This document shows, one piece after another, positions 15,942 through 22,839 of a stretch of DNA of 64,000 bases. Positions within the stretch are counted from its first letter, which is position 1. The number at the start of each line of letters is the position of its first letter. The notes beneath the pieces were generated by a model. That model was given only the letters and a program-made list of their open reading frames with translations, did not search any database and was not told the origin of the DNA. Position numbers and translations under genes: made by a program. The stretch lies in assembly GCA_963716735.1 (NCBI GenBank), contig OY970321.1:2170001-2234000 (forward strand), in the 5' to 3' direction. This DNA is from VRUE01 sp963716735. Lineage in GTDB: Bacteria > Actinomycetota > Thermoleophilia > Solirubrobacterales > 70-9.

Positions 15942-16379
15942 GTGAATCTGACCCGATTCGACCTTCGCCGCCTGGCCGCGATCTACGTTGGCGGGGTGCT
16001 GGGTGCGCTGGCGCGGGTCGGTCTCTCCGAGGCGGCGCCGCACGGCCCGGATGGGTGGCCCTGGGCGACCTTCGCCGTCAACATGGCCGGCGCCCTGCTG
16101 CTCGGTTATTTCGTCACCCGCCTCCACGACCACCCCGAGGACAGCCTCGCCCACCCATTCCTCACCACCGGGATCTGCGGCACGCTGACCACCTTCTCCA
16201 CCCTGCAGCTGGAGCTCTTCGAGATGATCGACGCCGGTCACCTCGGCCTCGCCACCGCCTACGTCGGCGCGACGCTCACCGTCGGCTATGCGTTCGTCCG
16301 CCTCGGCATCGCTCTCGAGCGCCGCGTGGCGACTTACCCCCCATATAGGGCGGGTAAGTCGCCAAAGGAAGAAGCGTGA
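15942..16379 (+). CDS. crcB: Fluoride channel subunit CrcB/Fluc, first of a pair
   Basis: 145 aa, four membrane helices. Fluc landmarks include GGVLGALARVGLS, TFAVNMAGALLLGY (conserved Asn) and GICGTLTTFSTLQLE, with the GxxxTFST pore segment. Tandem crcB genes usually encode a heterodimeric antiparallel channel that expels fluoride. The last 17 residues, from VATYPP onward, are encoded by a palindrome and have no counterpart in the second subunit. GTG start fixed by the -10 box; a GTGA-type overlap leads into the second crcB. Confidence 0.93.
   Translation: MNLTRFDLRRLAAIYVGGVLGALARVGLSEAAPHGPDGWPWATFAVNMAGALLLGYFVTRLHDHPEDSLAHPFLTTGICGTLTTFSTLQLELFEMIDAGHLGLATAYVGATLTVGYAFVRLGIALERRVATYPPYRAGKSPKEEA
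16327..16364 (+). repeat. Palindrome forming the 3' coding tail of crcB1
   Basis: A 13-bp perfect inverted repeat (16327-16339, TGGCGACTTACCC, with 16352-16364), whose loop contains a further CCC/GGG pairing around ATATA. It lies in frame inside the last codons of crcB1, 12 nt before the second crcB start. It could fold in the mRNA and affect coupling of the two genes. Confidence 0.75.
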
Positions 16380-16741
16380 GTGCGCCGGCCTGGGTCGCCG
16401 TCGGCCTGCTCGGCGGGGCTGCGGCCGCGGCGCGCTTCCTGATCGACACGGCAATCACCGCCCGCACCGACCACCCCTTTCCACACGGCATCCTCGCGGT
16501 CAACATCGCCGGCGCGCTGGCGCTGGGCCTAGTCGCCGGCGCCGCGCTGGAAGGCGAGGCGCTGGTGATCGTCGCCGCTGGCGGCATCGGCTCCTTCACC
16601 ACCTTCTCCACCTGGATCCTCGACTCGCACCGCCTCGCCGAGGCCGGCCATACTCACCTTGTCTGGCTCAACCTGGGGCTTTCACTGTTAGCCGGCTTTG
16701 CCGCCGTCACCTTTGGCCACTGGCTTGGAACCGTGTTGTAA
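16376..16741 (+). CDS. crcB: Fluoride channel subunit CrcB/Fluc, second of a pair
   Basis: 121 aa, four helices: WVAVGLLGGAAAAARFLIDTA, ILAVNIAGALALGLVAG, AAGGIGSFTTFSTWILD and a last helix. The polar pore track and FTTFST motif are intact. GTG start overlapping the crcB1 stop implies translational coupling and a heteromeric channel. Confidence 0.93.
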   Translation: MSAPAWVAVGLLGGAAAAARFLIDTAITARTDHPFPHGILAVNIAGALALGLVAGAALEGEALVIVAAGGIGSFTTFSTWILDSHRLAEAGHTHLVWLNLGLSLLAGFAAVTFGHWLGTVL

Positions 16742-16783
16742 GCGGGCCAGCAAAGTTGCGTCTGCGCCGTCCGCCCGTCGCTC

Positions 16784-16789
16784 TAACTT
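16784..16789 (+). promoter_or_regulatory. -10 box of the YhaM-like gene
   Basis: TAACTT ending 8 nt before ATG 16798, consistent with a leaderless transcript. No clear -35 is seen. Confidence 0.35.
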
Positions 16790-16797
16790 GGCGATAG

Positions 16798-17853
16798 ATG
16801 GAACAGCTCGATCCAACCATGTTCCAGGAGGCCCTGATCGACACCTCCGGCGGCTCGCTTGCCAGGCCTGTCGAGCCGGCCGCACCGCCGGCCAGGGTGT
16901 GCCTGCGGGAGCTTGAGGATGGCCGGCAGGTAAAGGGTATCTACGCCGTGCGCGAGCGCGAGCTGCGTCGCAAGCGCAACGGCGAGCCGTGGCTGCGGCT
17001 GTCGCTCGGCGATGCCAGCGGCGGCGCCGAGGCGGTCGCCTGGGAGGACGCCGAGGCGCTCTACGCGCTCGCGGCGCCGGGAACCGCGGTCGCGGTCGCC
17101 GGCGTTTTCGAGATGAGCGAACGCTGGGGGCCGAAGATCAAGCTCTCCGCTCTGCGCGAGGCCAGCCCGGACGAGTACGACCCAGCTGACCTCGCGGCCG
17201 AGTCAGACGTCTCCTTCGAGGACCTGGAGGGCAAACTGCGGCAGCTGCTGGAGACCGTGCAGGAGCCGCAGCTGCGCGATCTGCTCGATCGCTTCTTCGG
17301 CGAGCGCTCGGAGATCTGGGCACGCTTCCGCGACGCCCCCGCGGCGAAGGTGTACCACCAGGCCTACCGCCACGGACTGCTCGAGCACACGGTCTCCGTC
17401 GCCCAGGCGGTCAGCGCCGCGGCCAACTTCTTCCCCGGCATCGACCGCGAGGTCGCGGTCGCCGGCGCGCTCCTCCACGACATCGGCAAGACGATCGCCT
17501 ACAACGACGACCCGCTGGCGATCGACCTCACCGACGCCGGCCGGCTGCAGGGTGAGATCCCGCTCGGCTACTACACCGTGCGCCGCGAGATCGAGGAGAT
17601 TCCGGGCTTCGACCCGGGCCTGGCCCAGGCGGTCCTGCACATCATCCTCAGCCACCACGGCTCGCTCGAACACGGCTCACCGGTCGTTCCCGCCACGCGC
17701 GAGGCAGTCCTCGTCCACATGATCGACAACCTCGGTGGCCGGCTCGGCAGCTTCGACCGCCTCGAGCGCGCACTGCCCGCCGGCGAGTCCTGGTCAGGCT
17801 TCGACCGAGCCCTATCGGGCTCGGCTTATTTCGGCCAGCGCGACGCTGCCTGA
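16798..17853 (+). CDS. OB-fold plus HD-domain protein, YhaM-like 3'-5' exoribonuclease
   Basis: 351 aa. An OB-fold nucleic-acid-binding domain (residues about 35-130, VKGIYAVRERELRRKRNGEPWLRL) is followed by an HD domain with YRHGLLEHTVSVAQ, GALLHDIGKTIAY and LSHHGSLEHGSPVVP. This order is that of YhaM/CBF1-type 3'-5' exoribonucleases, where the HD residues hold the metals. Substrate RNA is not inferable. Palindrome B1 begins about 12 nt after its stop. Confidence 0.85.
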   Translation: MEQLDPTMFQEALIDTSGGSLARPVEPAAPPARVCLRELEDGRQVKGIYAVRERELRRKRNGEPWLRLSLGDASGGAEAVAWEDAEALYALAAPGTAVAVAGVFEMSERWGPKIKLSALREASPDEYDPADLAAESDVSFEDLEGKLRQLLETVQEPQLRDLLDRFFGERSEIWARFRDAPAAKVYHQAYRHGLLEHTVSVAQAVSAAANFFPGIDREVAVAGALLHDIGKTIAYNDDPLAIDLTDAGRLQGEIPLGYYTVRREIEEIPGFDPGLAQAVLHIILSHHGSLEHGSPVVPATREAVLVHMIDNLGGRLGSFDRLERALPAGESWSGFDRALSGSAYFGQRDAA

Positions 17854-17865
17854 CACGCTTCCTTG

Positions 17866-17980
17866 GGGGCCTATCCCGGTAGGGGTGAAACGTCTTGTAC
17901 TTTTTCGTTGAGGCCAGCGGGCGATAGCCCAGCCCAACACACCGAAAAAGTTAAGTGAAACCCCTACCGGGATAGGTCCC
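17866..17980 (+). repeat. Family B palindromic structured element, copy B1
   Basis: A perfect 17-bp core inverted repeat (17870-17886 with 17960-17976) extends by further G-C and G-T pairs to 17866-17980. Inside, an ACTTTTTCG/CGAAAAAGT stem (17899-17907 with 17943-17951) is separated from the outer stem by conserved internal-loop strands, GAAACGTCTTGT and TAAGTGAA. The apex has a GGGC-GATA-GCCC mini-hairpin. It sits between convergent genes and abuts the stop of the 17981 gene. Its homologue B2 is inverted at 20458-20576. Confidence 0.85.
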
Positions 17981-18298
17981 TCAGAACCGCCGCGTGCAGC
18001 GTTCGATCTTGTGCACGTCCCGATCGGCGTGTTTGATGCACTGGATCAGGTGCTTCGTGTTGCCGCCCTGCGACTTGGTCACCTTGAAAGAGCGGCGGAT
18101 CTCACGCTGGACCTGGACGTTGACCGTGTTGAGGGTCTTGCCGATCTGGTCGAGGCCGGATGAGTGGAAGGCCTCCTCGGTCGTGTTCAGAACCGGCTTG
18201 ACGATGAACAGGTAGGCGCAGAAGAGGAGCCCGGCGCCGACCGCGAGGCGGATGATCCCGTTGGTCACATTGCCGAAGAGGTTGCGAAGGATGTCCAT
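17981..18298 (-). CDS. Small single-pass membrane protein, unknown function
   Basis: 105 aa. An N-terminal stretch (LAVGAGLLFCAYLFIVKPVL, residues about 18-37) is a likely membrane anchor after an amphipathic start. The rest is a basic, helix-prone region with three Cys residues, including KHLIQCIKHADRDVHKIERC near the end. I do not recognise a family. It is divergent from pafBC across 97 bp and convergent with the YhaM-like gene across palindrome B1. The codon pattern matches its neighbours, so it is likely a real gene. Confidence 0.65.
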   Translation of the reverse strand: MDILRNLFGNVTNGIIRLAVGAGLLFCAYLFIVKPVLNTTEEAFHSSGLDQIGKTLNTVNVQVQREIRRSFKVTKSQGGNTKHLIQCIKHADRDVHKIERCTRRF

Positions 18299-18307
18299 GC
18301 CGGGCGC

Positions 18308-18313
18308 ACTCTA
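18308..18313 (-). promoter_or_regulatory. -10 box of the small membrane protein gene
   Basis: TAGAGT on the minus strand, 9 nt before ATG 18298. Confidence 0.4.
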
Positions 18314-18382
18314 TCCGGCTCGAATGGGCCAAAATGCGGGATTCCACCGGCTTCGGCGGGGGGCTCGGCAGCCCGCCCTCAC

Positions 18383-18388
18383 TATCCT
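18383..18388 (+). promoter_or_regulatory. -10 box of pafBC (leaderless type)
   Basis: TATCCT, 6 nt before the GTG at 18395. This decides the start: the open frame extends 231 nt further upstream, through the divergent gene. Confidence 0.5.
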
Positions 18389-18394
18389 GGGCTC

Positions 18395-20455
18395 GTGGCA
18401 AAGGACACCGAGAAGCTGATCCGCCAGCTCTCGCTGATCTCCTTCCTGATGGCACAGGGCAGGCCGGTCTCGGCGCTGGAGATCAAGCGCGAGGTGGAGG
18501 GTTACAGCGACATGAACGACGATGCCTTCGCGCGCCGTTTCTACGCCGACCGCGCCGAGCTCGAGAGCCTCGGGATCCAGCTCGGGGTGGAGAAACCGGG
18601 CGAGGGCTTCTTCGAGGCCGAGCTCTACTCGCTACCGCCGGAGAACTTCTACCTCGACCCGATCAAGTTCGAGGACGAGGAGCTGGCCTCGCTGAGCACG
18701 GCGCTCTCGCTGCTGACCGACGGCGGCTTCGCCTACGCCGAGCCGCTGCGGCTCGCACTGCAGCAGGTTGCCTGGGGCCACCCGAACCCGATCAGCGAGG
18801 GCGAACGGGCACCGGTCGAGATGGCGATGACGGCCTCCGCCGGCGGACGCGATCTCTCCCAGCGCCTCTCCAAGATCGAGACCGCGATCTCGCGCCGCAA
18901 GACGATCGAGTTCACCTACTACACGATGGAGCGCGACGAGACCGAGAAGCGCAAGGTCGACCCCTACCACCTCGTCTTCCGCTCCGGCCAGTTCTACTTG
19001 ATCGGCCACTCGCACGAGCGCGACGCGGTCCGGGTCTTCCGCCTCTCCCGCATCCAGGGCAAGGTCGGCTATGCCTCCAAGGCCGAGCACGACTTCTCCC
19101 CGCCCGAGAACTTCGACCGCCGCGACTACGGCCAGCGCGCCGACTGGCAGTTGGGGGAGATTCGCGGCCCCGCGAAGATCTTCGTCCGCGACCGGATCGC
19201 CTGGCTGATCGACCGCGACTTCGACACCTACGGGGTGCTGCGCCCGGCGCGCAAGGCCGACGAAGCCCCCGGCAAGGGCTCGGTCTTCGAGACCGACTAC
19301 GCCTCGCCCCGAGAGCTGATCGCCTGGGTGCTGCGCTGGCGCCAGAACGCCGAGGTGCTGGAGCCGGAGGAGCTGCGCGAGGAAGCGCGCGAGCGGCTCG
19401 ACCTGCTCCACGATCGCCACCGCAGCGACTTCGAACCGGCCGAGGTGGTGGATCGCCCGCTGCGTGAGGCGCCACCCCGCTCGCGTGCCAACGGGCGCGG
19501 CGAGGCCGCGATCCGTCCCGAGCGCTTCGCCCGCCTGGTCACCCTCGCCGGCATGCTGATCGACTCGGCGAAGAAAGGCGAGCGCCTCAGCGTCACCGAC
19601 CTGCGCCAGCGCCTCGAGCTGACCGGTGAGGAGCTGCAGGAGGACATCGATCTGCTCAACGTCGTCAACTTCGGCGGCGGTACGTACGTTCTCTACGCCG
19701 AAGTCACCGGCGACGAGATCGAGGTCGACTCCGAGCCCTACGGCGACAACTTCGCCCGCCCTGCACGCCTGCTGCCGCTGGAGGCGAAGGCACTGGTGGC
19801 GGCGATCGACCTCTTCGGCGACCACCTACCCCAGGGCGGGCTGCAGAGTGCCCGCAAGAAGATCGTCACGGCGCTTGGCCACGATCCCTCCGAGGAGGGC
19901 CTGGAGATCGCCTCCGGTAGCGGCGGCGACACCGAGGTCGCGCGGGTCGTCAACGAGGCGATCGCCGGTCGCCGGGTGCTGGAGATCCAGTACTACAAGG
20001 AGAACGAGGACCAGTTCACCAAACGCCGGGTCGAGCCCTACCGGTTGGAGAACGGCCGCGAGGGTTGGTACGTCGAGTGCTTCGACCTGACCAAAGAGGG
20101 CATCCGCCACTTCAAGCTCGACCGGGTGAAGGAGGCCGTGGCGAGCAGTGAGACCTACGAGCCGCGGCAGGAGGTCGAAGACCTGGCCGGGGTCGAGGGC
20201 TGGATGACCGACGGCGAGGTGCCGACCGCCCAGGTCGCCCGCGTCTGGGTCTCGCCGGAGCGGGCCCGCTGGCTGCGCGAGGAGCGCACCGTGGTCGAGG
20301 AGCTGGCCGACGGCGCGGTCGTCGTCGAGCTGCCCTACGCTGGGACCTCGTGGCTGGTGCGCGAGATCCTGCGCGGCGCCGGCGACCTGGTAGTGCTCGA
20401 GCCCGACGAGGCGCGCGAGGCAATCGCCGCCGAGGTCGCGGCCAGCGCTGCGTGA
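18395..20455 (+). CDS. pafBC: Fused PafB-PafC WYL-domain transcriptional activator
   Basis: 686 aa, two tandem copies of an HTH-WYL-WCX module. Module 1: EKLIRQLSLISFLMAQGRPVSA, then a WYL block (AISRRKTIEFTYYTMERDETEKRKVDPYHLVFRSGQFYLIG, in two parts) and FRLSRIQG. Module 2 starts near residue 370 (RFARLVTLAGMLIDSAKKG) with a second WYL block (VLEIQYYKENEDQFTKRRVEPYRLENGREGWYVEC, in two parts). PafB and PafC are separate proteins in mycobacteria but fused in some actinobacteria; they activate the RecA-independent DNA-damage response. Both ends of the segment holding this gene and its divergent neighbour are marked by family B palindromes. Confidence 0.9.
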   Translation: MAKDTEKLIRQLSLISFLMAQGRPVSALEIKREVEGYSDMNDDAFARRFYADRAELESLGIQLGVEKPGEGFFEAELYSLPPENFYLDPIKFEDEELASLSTALSLLTDGGFAYAEPLRLALQQVAWGHPNPISEGERAPVEMAMTASAGGRDLSQRLSKIETAISRRKTIEFTYYTMERDETEKRKVDPYHLVFRSGQFYLIGHSHERDAVRVFRLSRIQGKVGYASKAEHDFSPPENFDRRDYGQRADWQLGEIRGPAKIFVRDRIAWLIDRDFDTYGVLRPARKADEAPGKGSVFETDYASPRELIAWVLRWRQNAEVLEPEELREEARERLDLLHDRHRSDFEPAEVVDRPLREAPPRSRANGRGEAAIRPERFARLVTLAGMLIDSAKKGERLSVTDLRQRLELTGEELQEDIDLLNVVNFGGGTYVLYAEVTGDEIEVDSEPYGDNFARPARLLPLEAKALVAAIDLFGDHLPQGGLQSARKKIVTALGHDPSEEGLEIASGSGGDTEVARVVNEAIAGRRVLEIQYYKENEDQFTKRRVEPYRLENGREGWYVECFDLTKEGIRHFKLDRVKEAVASSETYEPRQEVEDLAGVEGWMTDGEVPTAQVARVWVSPERARWLREERTVVEELADGAVVVELPYAGTSWLVREILRGAGDLVVLEPDEAREAIAAEVAASAA

Positions 20456-20457
20456 GC

Positions 20458-20576
20458 CAGAGCCCATTCCGGTAGGGCTTTCACTTAACTTTTTCGGTGG
20501 TTCGTGGTCGAGCTGTCGCCCGATGCCCCTCAACGAAAAAGTACAAGACGTTTCAGCCCTACCGGAATGGGCTCTG
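20458..20576 (-). repeat. Family B palindromic structured element, copy B2
   Basis: A perfect 22-bp inverted repeat (20458-20479 with 20555-20576), oriented opposite to B1. The inner ACTTTTTCG/CGAAAAAGT stem is at 20488-20496 with 20534-20542, and the internal-loop strands are identical to B1. At least four outer-stem pairs differ from B1 by changes on both strands that keep pairing, and the apical GGGC/GCYC hairpin is kept through a G-T pair. It starts 3 nt after the pafBC stop and runs into the start region of the MBL gene. Confidence 0.85.
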
Positions 20577-21301
20577 ACGTGACCCAGGCGCCGGGACACC
20601 CGGAGATTCAGAGGATCGTCGCGCCTAATCCAGGCCCGATGACGCTGGAGGGGACCAACACCTACCTGTACGGGTCCGATCCGTGCACGGTGATCGATCC
20701 TGGGCCTAATGACGCCGGGCACCTCGACGCGGTGCGCGCCGCGGCTGCGGAGCGCGGTGGGATTGGGCTCGTTCTGCTCACGCACAGTCACGGCGACCAT
20801 GCTGCGGGAGCGGATCGGCTTGGCCCGGAGGCCGTGCGGCCGAGTGGGGGAGAGGAGTACGGCGGCCTGCGCGCTCTCGCAACGCCCGGCCACGCCGCGG
20901 ACCACGTCTGCTTCCTGACGGAGGACGGCGTCTGCTTCAGCGGCGACCTGGTTCTCGGCGAGGGCTCGACCTTCGTCCCGCCCGACGGCGGCTCGCTTTC
21001 CGCGTACATGGACTCGCTGCGACTGCTGCAGGCCGAGCCGATCGAGTTGATCTGCCCCGGCCACGGACCCTGGGTCACCGACCCGGCGGCGAAGCTGGCC
21101 GAGTACGTCGAGCACCGCGAGATGCGCGAGCGCCGCCTGCTCGCCGCCCTGGAACGCGGTGAGCGCTCAAAGGAAGCGCTGCTGGCCGAGGCCTGGTCTG
21201 ACGTTGCCGCCGAGCTCCGCCCGGCGGCGGCGCTGGTGATGGAGGCCCACCTGCAGAAGCTGGAGAGGGAAGGGAAGCTGCCGGCCGATCTTTGGGAGTG
21301 A
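20567..21301 (+). CDS. Metallo-beta-lactamase-fold hydrolase (LACTB2-like)
   Basis: 244 aa from ATG 20567, which lies in the right arm of palindrome B2; GTG 20579, just past it, gives 240 aa and may be the original start. Motifs: LTHSHGDHAAGADRL (HxHxDH), ATPGHAADH, CFSGDLVLGEGS and CPGHGPWV, giving two metal ions. The C-terminal helix pair (REMRERRLLAALERG, AHLQKLEREGKL) is that of LACTB2-like enzymes, some of which cut RNA. Activity here is unproven. Confidence 0.83.
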   Translation: MGSDVTQAPGHPEIQRIVAPNPGPMTLEGTNTYLYGSDPCTVIDPGPNDAGHLDAVRAAAAERGGIGLVLLTHSHGDHAAGADRLGPEAVRPSGGEEYGGLRALATPGHAADHVCFLTEDGVCFSGDLVLGEGSTFVPPDGGSLSAYMDSLRLLQAEPIELICPGHGPWVTDPAAKLAEYVEHREMRERRLLAALERGERSKEALLAEAWSDVAAELRPAAALVMEAHLQKLEREGKLPADLWE

Positions 21302-21314
21302 TCGCTGTGGGCGA

Positions 21315-22703
21315 TCAGCGGCCCAGGAGATACCTGGCGAGGGCGATGCCCCCGGTCGGCGCCAGGTCGGGACTGGCGATGGCTCCTCCAACGACGAGGC
21401 GACCGGTTTGGTCGACGAACGCCTCGCTCGCCGATGCGCTCGAGCGCTTGCCGAAGCGGGTCGCGACCCAGCCGTGATGACCGAAGCCGCGGTCCGACTT
21501 GCCAGATGGGGTCAGCCGGAGGACCGTGAAGGAACGCCTGTAGGGGTTGCCGGCGGGTTTCTCGGCGGCCTTGGCAAGCACCTGCGTCCCGGCCAGCACG
21601 ATGCGGCCGGACGGTTCGATGGCGATCGAGCTGAGGCTGCTGGCGCCAGGCAGCCTCACGTAAGCGATTCCCCGATCGCCGAAGCGCCGATCCACCTTTC
21701 CCCGGCTGGTGAGGCGCAGGAGATTGGGGCCGGCGAGCAGAAGCAATCCTCCGGCGCGATCCACTGCCAGGTCGCTGATCGGTCCCAGCGAATGGGAGCG
21801 GAAGCCGTTTCGCCCGAAGCTCGCATCCGGGGTGCCGTCGGTCAGAAGCTGCGCCACCGCGTAGTCGGCCAGCTTTCGGCAGGGATCTTCATTCGTGCCG
21901 ACGAGAACGAGCTCGTCGCCCGCGATGGCGACGTCGTCGATGCGCGCGAAGCCGGTATCGGCCTGGATCCCGTCGTCGCTGAAGCTGAGATCCAGCGCGC
22001 CCGCCGGCGTCAGCCGCACGATCGCCCGACTCTCGGTCGCGGCGTAGCGGCTGCAGTGTCCCGCCAACGTCACGGATCCGACGATTGCGATTAGGCCCCC
22101 TTCCCGGTCGAGCGTTCCGCCGATCAGGCTGACGAACGCGCTGTCGTAGTGCCCGGGGGCGTAGGCGGGGAGGCCGAAGTCGGTGACGAGGAAGCCGTCG
22201 CCGTCGAATCCAAGGTCCGGCTTGCCGCTCCGGTCGTAGCGGGCGATCGCCGCCAGTTGGGGGCTGACCGTCGTGCCGATGTAGCTGACGGGAACATGTA
22301 GCTCGGCTAGCGTGACTGCGCCAAAGAGCGTGACTCGACCCTCCGGGTCGATGACCATGTCGTTGATCGAGAGGGGACGCCCTTCCGGTCCGACGGCGAC
22401 CAGCTTGCCGCCCTCGCCGAAACTTGGATCGAGGCCACCGTCTGGCAAATAGCGGAACACGGTCCCGCCGCTCGCCGAAAGAATCGTTCCCTCCGGGCCT
22501 CTGGCCATCTGCACATCGGCCGCCGCCGTCCAGTAGGACCCTCCAAGGCTCGCCTGCGTGGCGACTCTTCCCGCGGCGCCAAACCCGCGGTCGAGCGCCC
22601 CGGGTTTAGTTGAGGCAACCGCCGTCAGAGCAAGGGCGAGGAGGAGCACCAGGGCGGTCGCGAGCGTGCCGACCGCGCGCGCGGTCCTTCCTGCTCCACT
22701 CAT
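21315..22703 (-). CDS. Secreted delta-60 repeat beta-propeller protein
   Basis: 462 aa. An N-terminal signal peptide (TLATALVLLLALALTAVAS) precedes seven delta-60 repeats whose hallmark LDxxFGxxG recurs: LDRGFGAAG, LDPSFGEGG, PDLGFDGDG, LDLSFSDDG, PDASFGRNG, VDRRFGDRG and SDRGFGHHG. Repeats of this kind build a beta-propeller in extracellular proteins of unknown function. Start 22703 is preferred because a strong GGGAGGGAG ribosome site precedes it by a few bases; another in-frame ATG lies at 22721. Confidence 0.83.
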   Translation of the reverse strand: MSGAGRTARAVGTLATALVLLLALALTAVASTKPGALDRGFGAAGRVATQASLGGSYWTAAADVQMARGPEGTILSASGGTVFRYLPDGGLDPSFGEGGKLVAVGPEGRPLSINDMVIDPEGRVTLFGAVTLAELHVPVSYIGTTVSPQLAAIARYDRSGKPDLGFDGDGFLVTDFGLPAYAPGHYDSAFVSLIGGTLDREGGLIAIVGSVTLAGHCSRYAATESRAIVRLTPAGALDLSFSDDGIQADTGFARIDDVAIAGDELVLVGTNEDPCRKLADYAVAQLLTDGTPDASFGRNGFRSHSLGPISDLAVDRAGGLLLLAGPNLLRLTSRGKVDRRFGDRGIAYVRLPGASSLSSIAIEPSGRIVLAGTQVLAKAAEKPAGNPYRRSFTVLRLTPSGKSDRGFGHHGWVATRFGKRSSASASEAFVDQTGRLVVGGAIASPDLAPTGGIALARYLLGR

Positions 22704-22827
22704 TTCTCCCTCCCAACGCATGGTGAATCGATCGCTTCAACAGCGCTTGATCGCGAAAGTTCCGCTGTGCGTTTTCAACGGAGCAGCGCGCGGCGTGGAA
22801 GAAACGCAATGCTGGCCAGTCAGCCAG

Positions 22828-22833
22828 TACTGT
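22828..22833 (+). promoter_or_regulatory. -10 box of the penicillin-acylase-family gene
   Basis: TACTGT, 6 nt before ATG 22840. It fixes the start inside a longer open frame that begins at 22558. Confidence 0.45.
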
Positions 22834-22839
22834 GGTTGG

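Noticed and set aside
17866..17980. B1 as a simple rho-independent terminator
   Set aside because: The stem is long and GC-rich, but the T-run lies inside the structure, not after it. The conserved internal loops exceed what a terminator needs, although a termination effect is still possible.
6153..20576. Palindromes A and B as integron attC sites
   Set aside because: There is no GTTRRRY core site, no cassette array and no integrase. The elements are next to stop codons of ordinary housekeeping genes.
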